A model generated the notes under the pieces. It was not told where the DNA came from. It did not search any database and was given only the letters and a program-made list of their open reading frames with translations. The position numbers were made by a program, and so were the translations under genes. From Nocardia terrae (GTDB taxonomy: Bacteria > Actinomycetota > Actinomycetes > Mycobacteriales > Mycobacteriaceae), in assembly GCF_009760405.1 (NCBI RefSeq), contig NZ_WRPP01000005.1:496001-560000 (forward strand): DNA of 64,000 nt, read 5' to 3'. Of the stretch, positions 51,276 through 58,605 are shown piece after piece (the first letter of the stretch is position 1; the number at the start of each line of letters is the position of its first letter).

Positions 51276-51299
51276 TGTCATTTTTGACAAAACTGTCAG
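51276..51299. promoter_or_regulatory. Cluster of TGTCA/TGACA half-sites upstream of the Tat protein
   Basis: TGTCA-TTTT-TGACA (51276-51289) is a perfect inverted repeat and CTGTCAG follows at 51293-51299, giving three half-sites in 24 bp. This is a likely operator of a different specificity from the other two elements. The TetR at 52557 is the nearest candidate. Confidence 0.45.
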
Positions 51300-51367
51300 C
51301 TACCTGTTCGTCGTCGGCACTGGTGGAGGCGCCGCGCCGATCACTGGAACCGCAGGAGGATGCCACC

Positions 51368-52534
51368 GTGGGCAGTTGGTTGGATCGCGAGATATCACGC
51401 AGATCCCTGATGCGATCGTCAGCATTGGCTACCGGGGCTGTCGTCGCCGCTGGGGCATTGTCTGCACAGCAGACTCCGACCGCCCGCGCCCTGGGCGGGG
51501 AGGCAGGGGCGGGGCCCACCCGCCTCGGGCAATTCGCGGGTATGGCCGAGGCCCTTCAGGACTCCGGGACGACGGTCGAAGCGGTCGAGCTCAACTGGGA
51601 CGACATGGGTCCGGCCCCGCAACGGTGGACCGCACAGGGCATCGCGGCGCCACTCGAGCTGTTCTTCTGGTGGGGTTACGTCCGGCTCCCCGACAGGCGC
51701 CCTATTCTGCTGGTCCGGCTGATGACACCCGCCGGCTCGCTCGAGGTGGCGCACGGCGAGACCGGCGACGGGATGTTCGGACGGCAAACACCCTTGCAGC
51801 CGACCGGTTTCGGAGGAGCAGCGCTCTATCGAGCCGTCGACGGCGATCCGGAGGGATTCACCACCGATCCGACCACGTGGGAGATGACGGGCGAATCACC
51901 TCGCATGCTGTACCGCACCTCCTCCAAACGTGCGCACGTCATCGAGGGCGATTTCTTCGATACCACGTGGGATTACATGCCCCGGACCATGTGTGTCACC
52001 CCGCCGGGCCCGATGGGACCGTATTTCAGCGGCGCCGCCACGGTCTCTGGAACCTACCTCGGTCAAAGCGTCAGCTATAACGGCGGATTCGATCGCATGT
52101 ACGGCGCCGGAGCGGTCGACTTCGTGACCAGTTCCCCGTTCATCTACCTCGCCTTCTCGGGTGTAGGACCCGACGGCAGGCGGGAATGGGGCGCGGTCTT
52201 CGTCGCTGGCGACAAGGGTGCCGCGATGTACTGCCGCGACGGCGACGAACCCGTCACCTCGACCGAGGTGCGGCTGGAGGCACGATACGCTCGCGATCCG
52301 GGCAATCCGTCCCGCATCTCGCCGTCACATGCGATCTTTCGGTTCGCCGACAAGGAGATCCAGTACGTTGCCAAGCACGGCGCCGCGGTGTCCACGTATT
52401 ACGACCTGCTGACATCGATCTACCCCATTGTGAATACCGAGGGAAATTGGCGCGAGCGCAACTCACCCCCTCAGTTCACGCAGTGGCTGGGTTCGATCGA
52501 ATCCCATATCCCGGAGGGCTCTGTACAGCTGTGA
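51368..52534 (+). CDS. Tat-exported protein of unknown function
   Basis: A 388-residue protein beginning with a twin-arginine signal (SRRSLMRSSALATGAVVAAGAL, near residues 10-32) with a likely cleavage after ALSA or ARA. GTG 51368 is chosen because AGGAGG lies 9 bp upstream. The mature part is rich in Trp/Gly and beta strands (LELFFWWGYVRLPDRRPILLVRL; WEMTGESPRMLYRT; VDFVTSSPFIYLAFSG) and might be a lipocalin-like or AttH-like barrel, but I do not recognise the family. No metal-binding motif is obvious. It is exported folded, perhaps with a cofactor. Confidence 0.75.
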   Translation: MGSWLDREISRRSLMRSSALATGAVVAAGALSAQQTPTARALGGEAGAGPTRLGQFAGMAEALQDSGTTVEAVELNWDDMGPAPQRWTAQGIAAPLELFFWWGYVRLPDRRPILLVRLMTPAGSLEVAHGETGDGMFGRQTPLQPTGFGGAALYRAVDGDPEGFTTDPTTWEMTGESPRMLYRTSSKRAHVIEGDFFDTTWDYMPRTMCVTPPGPMGPYFSGAATVSGTYLGQSVSYNGGFDRMYGAGAVDFVTSSPFIYLAFSGVGPDGRREWGAVFVAGDKGAAMYCRDGDEPVTSTEVRLEARYARDPGNPSRISPSHAIFRFADKEIQYVAKHGAAVSTYYDLLTSIYPIVNTEGNWRERNSPPQFTQWLGSIESHIPEGSVQL

Positions 52535-52556
52535 TCGGGTGACAGCAATTTCATCC

Positions 52557-53279
52557 TCAGACCGACGATGGGAGCTCGGGCTTGCCTTGGAGCCCCCATA
52601 CGGTGAGCGTGGTCAGCACGGGAACCAGCGCGTCTTGCGGAAGCCGCGACGTTCCGAACAACCAATCCGAATGGATAGTCACACCCAACGCCATACCAAT
52701 GATGACTCGGATCGCGGTCGAGGCGTCGATGTGCCAGGCCCGTTGATCAGCTTCGAGAGCGAATATCGCCTCCAATTCCTCGAACAACGGGCGGAGCGTG
52801 AACTGCAGCTCCGGAAACACCACACCGTCCGGATCCTCGAAGGCGAGGGCCGCTACCAGCGCGATCAGCAGTCGACGTTCGCGATCGAGCACGGCGACGA
52901 GATTGGCGTAGAACTCGGCGACCTCGGTCTCGGTATCCCGCGAGCCTCTGGGCCGCTCACCCCATTCGGTGGCGAACTCCTGTATGAACTGCTGCACCGG
53001 CGCGATGACCGATTCTCGAAAGAGCGCGGCCTTGCTCGGGAAGTGGCGGAACAGAGTTCTCTCGGCGAGCCCGGAAGCCTCCGCGATATCCCGCGTCGCG
53101 GTGCCGCGGTAGCCGCGCTCGGCGAACAGCGCACGTGCCGCGTCGATGATGCGCTGCCGGTTCCGATAGCGGGGCGAGCTGCGCCCGTCACTGCTACTTG
53201 CCGCTGGATCGTCCACCGCACCACGGTAGTCGGCGCTCCAGGCCGACGCATGCGGCCACGCGGGATCGGCCGCATTCAT
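52557..53279 (-). CDS. TetR-family regulator at the end of the AveC operon
   Basis: A 240-residue TetR protein with a 40-residue disordered N-terminal extension, then RIIDAARALFAERGYRGTATRDIAEASGLAERTLFRHFPSKAALF (helix-turn-helix around residues 42-86). The TLFRHFPSK recognition-helix end is classical. Its ATG overlaps the stop of the kinase-like gene. It ends 22 bp from the convergent Tat gene. It probably autoregulates the AveC-VWA-MoxR-kinase operon. Confidence 0.9.
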   Translation of the reverse strand: MNAADPAWPHASAWSADYRGAVDDPAASSSDGRSSPRYRNRQRIIDAARALFAERGYRGTATRDIAEASGLAERTLFRHFPSKAALFRESVIAPVQQFIQEFATEWGERPRGSRDTETEVAEFYANLVAVLDRERRLLIALVAALAFEDPDGVVFPELQFTLRPLFEELEAIFALEADQRAWHIDASTAIRVIIGMALGVTIHSDWLFGTSRLPQDALVPVLTTLTVWGLQGKPELPSSV

Positions 53280-54466
53280 CCGAAACTGTCCAGTGCTTCG
53301 AGGTCGACCACCGCGTTCGTCATGCGCTCGAGGTTGGCCAGTGATACCTCAGGTGGCTGCATCGTCGGCTCCAACAGTCCCGCGCCGAGGGTGAACAGCC
53401 AGAAGAACAGGCCGTGGAAGATCTGCTGCCGGTACCCGATCATCAACTCGCCCTGCGACAGAGCCGGACCGCCGGCCGCCTCGAGGTGCGCCGCGTATTG
53501 CCGCAGCAGGTCACCTTCCCACGCCCGCCGGTCTTCGACGGTCAGCGAGGAGGTCAATGCGTAGGCCAAGTCCAGACCCCAGTGCCCCTTGGTGATGCAC
53601 TGCCAGTCGTACAGACCCATGCGACCGGCGCTGTCCACGTACCAGTTGCGCGAGTGCACGTCGGAGTGGAGCAGAGTCATCGGCCCCTGGCGATGCCGAG
53701 CGAGCGACCCCAGAAACGCCGGCCACAGGTCGTCACGGCGCCGCAGAAATTCGGCGGGGCTCAGATGTGCGGCACGATCGATTCCGATCATGCTGCGGCT
53801 GCGGAATCGGATCAGTTTGTTGACCTCGAGCTGCCACGTCTCCGCATTCTTGATACCCCGCAGATCGGACTCGAATCGTGCACTGTTCCAGAAGGTTCCG
53901 TGCAGTGTGCCGAGCACCCGAACGATGTCCTCGGCCCGGGACCTGTCGATGTAGACCTTCGTCGAGTCTCCGAATGTGCAACCTCGGGTTTTCGAGACGT
54001 CCTCCAACAGAAACATCGAGCGGCCTGACCGCCGGTCGCAGGCAGCGTAGTAACCCAGCGGCGCTGCGATACGGAGGCCGGGTCGAATCGTGTTGTAGAA
54101 CAAGGCTTCCATGGAGGCGACACCGGTCGGAACCGTCAGCAGTCGATGGGCGATGGTCGGCGTTGCCTTCGTGAACAGATCGGTCGGCAGACCCGCAAGC
54201 TGTCCGGTCTCGTTGTAGGTAACCGTAATTGCTCGACGCGAGGTCGTCCCGTCACTGCCGTCACCCAACTCGAAGTCCACGACATGAGCACGACTGGTAG
54301 CGCCACACAGAGCGCTGGTGAGCCATGAGGTGGTGAGCTGCTCGACCGAACGCGGAATATCGTGCGCGACTCGTGGACGACCAGGCCGGAAACGTTCACA
54401 GACGGCGCGGAACACGATGCTTCCCGCGTGGCCGAGCACATGCTTTCTCGTCAATTCGGATGCCAC
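53276..54466 (-). CDS. Phosphotransferase of the APH/choline-kinase fold
   Basis: A 396-residue kinase-like protein. LLHSDVHSRNWYVDSAGRMGLYDWQ carries the H-x-D-x-H-x-x-N catalytic loop and the metal-binding Asp of the DWQ, as in aminoglycoside phosphotransferases and ecdysteroid-type kinases. The phosphorylated compound is unknown; small-alcohol or sterol-alcohol phosphorylation is known in the superfamily. GTG 54466 follows GAGGAGGG. It lies between the MoxR ATPase and the TetR gene in one operon. Confidence 0.85.
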   Translation of the reverse strand: MASELTRKHVLGHAGSIVFRAVCERFRPGRPRVAHDIPRSVEQLTTSWLTSALCGATSRAHVVDFELGDGSDGTTSRRAITVTYNETGQLAGLPTDLFTKATPTIAHRLLTVPTGVASMEALFYNTIRPGLRIAAPLGYYAACDRRSGRSMFLLEDVSKTRGCTFGDSTKVYIDRSRAEDIVRVLGTLHGTFWNSARFESDLRGIKNAETWQLEVNKLIRFRSRSMIGIDRAAHLSPAEFLRRRDDLWPAFLGSLARHRQGPMTLLHSDVHSRNWYVDSAGRMGLYDWQCITKGHWGLDLAYALTSSLTVEDRRAWEGDLLRQYAAHLEAAGGPALSQGELMIGYRQQIFHGLFFWLFTLGAGLLEPTMQPPEVSLANLERMTNAVVDLEALDSFG

Positions 54467-54476
54467 AGAACCCTCC

Positions 54477-55304
54477 TCATCCCGTGGTGCTGTAGGCGTC
54501 GAGTAGCGATACCAAGCCCCCACGGAGACCGGGGTCATCGGTGAGGGGCCCGGCGATCGCCGCAATGGTGGCCGTACGAAAACTCAGGCCCTGCTGCATC
54601 AACGCGGCGGCGGCGATCAACGTGCGGGTCGAAGCGACCTCGCACAGTCCGGCGTCGTCGAGCCGGCGGATCGCCTGGCCGAGCCGGATCAGGTTGTCGG
54701 CTTCGACATCACTGATGCCCGATTCCTCGATCAAGATCTTGCGCTCGATCTCGGCAGGCGGGAACCCGAGTTCGATCGCCACCATCCGCTGTCGCGTCGA
54801 TGCCTTGAGATCCTTCAAGACACTCTGATAGCCCGGGTTGTAGGACACCACCAGCTGGAATCCCGGCGCTGCGGACAGCAGGGTGCCGCCGAGGCGTTCG
54901 AGGCTGAGTTGGCGCCGGTGGTCGGTCAGCGAGTGAATGGCGACAATGGCGTCCTGGCGTGCTTCCACCACCTCGTCCAGATAGCAGATACCGCCCTCAC
55001 GGACCGCACGCGTCAACGGCCCGTCGACCCATCGGGTGTCGCCGCCGACGAGCAAATAGCGACCGAGCAGGTCCGATGCGGTCATGTCCTCGTGACAGGA
55101 CACTGTGAACAGCGGTACTCCAAAACGGTGGACCATATGCTCGACGAGCCTGGTTTTACCGCAACCGGTGGGCCCCTTCAGCAGGATAGGCAACCCGCTT
55201 CGCCACGCGGCGGCAAACACCTCGGTTTCGTCACCCACCGGGAGATAGAGCGGAGCCTCAGCGCCCCCCACAGTCGAGCTCACCGATGAAATCGCTTCTG
55301 TCAC
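54477..55304 (-). CDS. MoxR-type AAA+ ATPase (CbbQ/NorQ family)
   Basis: A 275-residue AAA+ ATPase. Walker A is GPTGCGKT (residues 44-51, Lys50) and Walker B is ICYLDEVVEA. ASTRTLIAAA carries the sensor-2-like Arg region. With a VWA partner such ATPases remodel or insert metal into metalloenzymes (CbbQO with rubisco, NorQD with nitric oxide reductase). GTG 55304 overlaps the stop of the VWA gene (GTGA), confirming a functional pair. No nitric oxide reductase gene is in the window, so its client here is unknown. Confidence 0.92.
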   Translation of the reverse strand: MTEAISSVSSTVGGAEAPLYLPVGDETEVFAAAWRSGLPILLKGPTGCGKTRLVEHMVHRFGVPLFTVSCHEDMTASDLLGRYLLVGGDTRWVDGPLTRAVREGGICYLDEVVEARQDAIVAIHSLTDHRRQLSLERLGGTLLSAAPGFQLVVSYNPGYQSVLKDLKASTRQRMVAIELGFPPAEIERKILIEESGISDVEADNLIRLGQAIRRLDDAGLCEVASTRTLIAAAALMQQGLSFRTATIAAIAGPLTDDPGLRGGLVSLLDAYSTTG

Positions 55305-57022
55305 AACGCCTTCCTTCTGTTCGATCGGCCGCCACCGGCGTGCCGAGCGCGTGCCTCCGCCGTACGCAGTGCCGAGCCGAGCACCGCGGGAACCACCCGG
55401 GCGAGCTGATGCGAGTCTCGAACCACGCAACGCATTGCCTCGGCCCAAACCCATTGCGCGGCTTCGCCATCAACCCCCGATGTCCCGATTGCGATACCGA
55501 CACAAGCGATCCCCCGGTCAGCGGCCTCGGACAGTGCGCGACGGCTGTCCTCGCGGGCATAGCGATCCGCGTAGCCCTCGTCGTAGGGCAGTCCGTCCCC
55601 GATGACGATCATGAGCAGGTTCGAGGTTCCGGCCCGTGTGCTCAATAGTTGCGCGCCGTGCCTGAAAACCGCTCCGAGCCGGGTGAAACCGGTCGGTTCG
55701 AGTGCGTGCAGCCGCGCGCGTGCGCGGTTGTCGAAGCGGTCGCCGAAATCCTTGACTCGCAGCATCCGTATGCTCTCCCGGCCGCGCGCGTAAAAGGCGT
55801 GGGTGGCGACTCGTACACCGAGCTGATCGAACGCCGCCGTCAACTGCCCTGCGAGTCGGCGCTGCTCATCGAACAACGCCCCATGGCCCGAGCGCTCCGC
55901 CGCCGAGCCGGTCGCGTCCAACAGGACCAGCACACCCAGATCACGCCCCGTGCGCCGGGAGTCCTCGTAGATCTTGGGTTCGCCGCTACCTCCGGCGGCT
56001 ATCGCGGATCGATAGTCGACCACCGCGGTCAGGTCGAGCAGGGCGCCCTCGTCCTGCCTGCGGTGGCGTTCCCAGCCGAGACCTAGCCGAGCCAGCGCGG
56101 CGCGGAGTTCGGTATCCACGGCCAGATCCGGCGTTGGTCCCGATTCGCGCCGAGCCGGGTCGAGTTCGGCGACGGTACACCAGTCGGTGCGGTATGCCTT
56201 CCGAACCCAATCCCATTCCGGATATCGCACGCCCAGAACCGGTGTGCCCGATATGGATACAGTGACTGGCGGAGGACGCCGCGCCACCGCTGCTCGCGAG
56301 CCGACCGGGCCACTTCGATGCGCGCCGATCGGCAATTCCGCACCCGTGCCACCGGCGCCTGCGGCGCGCCCCATTCCGAGCATCCGCTGCAGTGCTGCGC
56401 CCAGCGGGTTTCCGACGATAGGCGCCGACAGCAGGTCCATGATTCTGCTGCGGTCCGCAGTCTCGGCCTCGTCCTCGGACAACTCGGGTAACGACGGCTG
56501 TAGCGAAAGGGCCAACCTGTCTTGGTCCGAGGGCGGCGAGCCCCCTGCGTCGGACGTCGTGAGGATGATCTTCAGAGGCTTGATCGCACCGTACCAATTC
56601 GGCGGGTCCGGAAGCCGCTCACCGCTGAGAGCCCGGTTCAGCGACTCCTCCGCACTCTGCGGCATCGGCCCCGAGTAGGTCTCTTGCACCGCGGCTGCTA
56701 TCGACCGCGGGATCAAGTCCCGCAACCGGTCTCCGGCTCGCGCCACTTCCAGCACAAGGTACCTCCGCGACGTGTGGCCCCGAGCCCGGGCGAGGCGGCG
56801 CATGACCGGCCGGTCGAAAGCGCCGACCGCGATCAGCGCTGCCTGGACGACCGCCGTCCGACGTCGCCGGCCGGGAGAATCATCGCCACGAAGGTAGATG
56901 GTCCTACCGTCCGAATATGCGAGCTCTGTTCCTCCATCACCCAGTCCGACTCGACGGCCCGCGACAGCCCGCACCAGCAGTAGTTCGGCGTCCAGCGCGG
57001 GGCCCGCTGCCTTCACCGTCAC
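55301..57022 (-). CDS. VWA-domain protein (NorD/CbbO-like), partner of the MoxR ATPase
   Basis: A 573-residue protein with a poorly conserved N-terminal part and a C-terminal von Willebrand A domain (from about residue 360). The metal-ion-dependent adhesion site is LLDATGSAAE with Asp369; the usual DxSxS reads D-A-T-G-S, as in NorD-like proteins. LMIVIGDGLPYDEGY carries a second conserved Asp. GTG 57022 lies 5 bp after the AveC-like stop; a second GTG at 57016 is possible. Confidence 0.88.
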   Translation of the reverse strand: MTVKAAGPALDAELLLVRAVAGRRVGLGDGGTELAYSDGRTIYLRGDDSPGRRRRTAVVQAALIAVGAFDRPVMRRLARARGHTSRRYLVLEVARAGDRLRDLIPRSIAAAVQETYSGPMPQSAEESLNRALSGERLPDPPNWYGAIKPLKIILTTSDAGGSPPSDQDRLALSLQPSLPELSEDEAETADRSRIMDLLSAPIVGNPLGAALQRMLGMGRAAGAGGTGAELPIGAHRSGPVGSRAAVARRPPPVTVSISGTPVLGVRYPEWDWVRKAYRTDWCTVAELDPARRESGPTPDLAVDTELRAALARLGLGWERHRRQDEGALLDLTAVVDYRSAIAAGGSGEPKIYEDSRRTGRDLGVLVLLDATGSAAERSGHGALFDEQRRLAGQLTAAFDQLGVRVATHAFYARGRESIRMLRVKDFGDRFDNRARARLHALEPTGFTRLGAVFRHGAQLLSTRAGTSNLLMIVIGDGLPYDEGYADRYAREDSRRALSEAADRGIACVGIAIGTSGVDGEAAQWVWAEAMRCVVRDSHQLARVVPAVLGSALRTAEARARHAGGGRSNRRKAL

Positions 57023-57026
57023 CGTG

Positions 57027-58202
57027 CTATTTCCGTTCGAACGGAACGGTGCTCGGAAGATGGGTGTCCGGCGGAACCACAAGCTTTCCGTCCGAGCCGA
57101 GGTAAGGCGCGCCTCCGCGCTCCGGGTTGGAATTGTCGTTGCGGTTCAACGGAACCGCGGGCCCGGGACATGCCCGGCCGGTGCCTTCGCCGCAGATTCC
57201 GCTGGTGAAATACGACCTCTTCTGCAGATCGACCGGCCACGCCGTGGAATGCATGCCCACCCAGAAATTCGGCACGTTGTAGGTGATGAAGAACAAGCCC
57301 TGAACGGCAGCGATCGTCGCCAGAGCGCGCACCACGGTCCGCTTGACGTTTCCGCCCCGGATCTCCTCAGCACCGCGCTCGACGAGCATCTGCCCCTTGT
57401 CATTGGTGAAGTAGCGCAAGCACGCGACCCCCGCGAATGTCGCACCGATGGTGAGACCCTCATGAAGCGGATATTTGTGGTAGGTGTCGGCGAAGATTCC
57501 CCAGTGCCCGCCTTGGTAGGCGAAAATGCCCATGGGCAGCCACAAAAGTCCTTCGAGCACCACGTCGACGAAGAACATGACGACGTAGCAGACACCCATC
57601 AGGCCCAGCTTGCTCATCTGCGGAAACCTCGCCTGCACCTTCCGCATGAGCCAGGATCCGAAGAACATGACGATCACGAAGATGTAGCAGTACGCGAAGG
57701 GCGTGAAGAGGATCGGCTCACTCAGCATCGCTCCCGGTCGGCCGAACGAGTTCCACCCCGGGATGCTGTTCACCCAGGAGCCGCGGTTGAACATCCACGT
57801 GTTGTAGGTGAACCAGTGGCCGCCGTAGGACGAGATCGGATCCTGGAACCACATGGTCAGGAATGCGATCACGAGCAGCCCGTCGATCCCGATGTGTCGT
57901 TCCCGCCACCACGGGCGAATCACGAACCAGTACAGCAGGCTCAACGTCGCCGGGATCGAGGCCACCTGCCAGGCGGTGAGGATCACCTTCATCCAGGTCG
58001 GCGGGTCGGACGGTCCCGCAGGCACCCGGACAAAGAACGGACCGCTGACCCAACGGATCAGCACGAACACCTCGAACGCGACGATCAGCGCGCCGAAGAA
58101 CGCCCAGATGTTGACAGGCAGATTCGGGCGCTGTGTTACGGCGTCATCAGTAGACCGTTCACCAGGCAATGCGTGCCTGCCTGGGCTAGCTTCCGTAGCC
58201 AC
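57027..58202 (-). CDS. AveC-family multi-pass membrane protein
   Basis: A 391-residue membrane protein with about seven hydrophobic helices. MWFQDPISSYGGHWFTYNTWMFNRGSW and GWNSFGRPGAMLSEPIL resemble the conserved region of AveC, the avermectin spirocyclase/dehydratase family, as far as I recall. Most relatives in Mycobacteriales have unknown roles. GTG 58202 is chosen because TTGAGGAGAG lies 9 bp upstream; the open frame from 58280 begins in the promoter. It heads an operon with VWA, MoxR, kinase and TetR genes. A role in oxygenation or cyclisation of a lipid substrate is possible. Confidence 0.7.
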   Translation of the reverse strand: MATEASPGRHALPGERSTDDAVTQRPNLPVNIWAFFGALIVAFEVFVLIRWVSGPFFVRVPAGPSDPPTWMKVILTAWQVASIPATLSLLYWFVIRPWWRERHIGIDGLLVIAFLTMWFQDPISSYGGHWFTYNTWMFNRGSWVNSIPGWNSFGRPGAMLSEPILFTPFAYCYIFVIVMFFGSWLMRKVQARFPQMSKLGLMGVCYVVMFFVDVVLEGLLWLPMGIFAYQGGHWGIFADTYHKYPLHEGLTIGATFAGVACLRYFTNDKGQMLVERGAEEIRGGNVKRTVVRALATIAAVQGLFFITYNVPNFWVGMHSTAWPVDLQKRSYFTSGICGEGTGRACPGPAVPLNRNDNSNPERGGAPYLGSDGKLVVPPDTHLPSTVPFERK

Positions 58203-58292
58203 TGCAATCACTCTCCTCAACTGATCGGTGCAAGACGCGGCACCTGGGGCGTCGATGTCTCGAATCCGATGTGACGCCAACCACTTGCAGTC

Positions 58293-58329
58293 ACTTTAGT
58301 GTCAGCACCCACTGACGTCAACGGTCGTT
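58293..58329 (-). promoter_or_regulatory. Promoter of the AveC-family operon with an AACGACCGTT site at its -35
   Basis: Minus strand: -35 TTGACG (58316-58321), 17-bp spacer, -10 TAAAGT (58293-58298). AACGACCGTT (58320-58329) overlaps the -35 by two bases and differs from AACGATCGTT at one position. Confidence 0.65.
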
Positions 58330-58348
58330 CACTGACCCGGGCGCATCG

Positions 58349-58398
58349 TTGACATGAGTGAGCTTTCCCATAATATTGAGACGATGTCTGCCAAAACA
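58349..58398 (+). promoter_or_regulatory. Promoter with TGAGAC element, adenylate cyclase locus
   Basis: -35 TTGACA (58349-58354), 16-bp spacer, -10 TAATAT (58371-58376), TGAGAC (58377-58382), N7, GCCAAAACA. The right half is weak. Predicted transcription start is at or next to ATG 58384. The stretch 58203-58601 also holds the AveC promoter and the palindrome at 58491. Confidence 0.65.
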
Positions 58399-58605
58399 CA
58401 ATGTCCTTGGTTAGCGCGATACAACCAGAGGCATGAGAGGGCCCTGCAGCCCAGTCCGATCACGCCAGGGTCGGGGTTCCGCGAGCAGACAACGATCGTT
58501 ACCGAATCAGGCACAAAGTTCGGCTCGAATACGTCCCGCACAGCCGCGTCGGGTTGCGCGCACGGAACAGACTCACTTACCGCCGACCGACCAGGCATCC
58601 AATGA
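58384..58605 (+). CDS. Possible leaderless small ORF preceding the adenylate cyclase
   Basis: A 73-residue frame starting MSAKTQCPWLARYN. Its ATG lies 7 bp after the -10 TAATAT, as in leaderless transcripts, and its TGA overlaps the proposed ATG of the cyclase (ATGA at 58602-58605). Against it: third codon positions are much less GC-rich than in neighbouring genes, and no family is recognised. It could also be only a leader region. Confidence 0.25.
   Translation: MSAKTQCPWLARYNQRHERALQPSPITPGSGFREQTTIVTESGTKFGSNTSRTAASGCAHGTDSLTADRPGIQ
58491..58500. promoter_or_regulatory. AACGATCGTT palindrome upstream of the adenylate cyclase
   Basis: Perfect palindrome about 100 bp before the proposed cyclase start and downstream of the TGAGAC promoter, as at the aldehyde dehydrogenase and BVMO operons. 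Confidence 0.55.

Noticed and set aside
56898-58274. Plus-strand open frame (458 codons) opposite the AveC-like gene
   Set aside because: Composition is that of an antisense high-GC frame; the minus strand shows membrane helices and a family motif.
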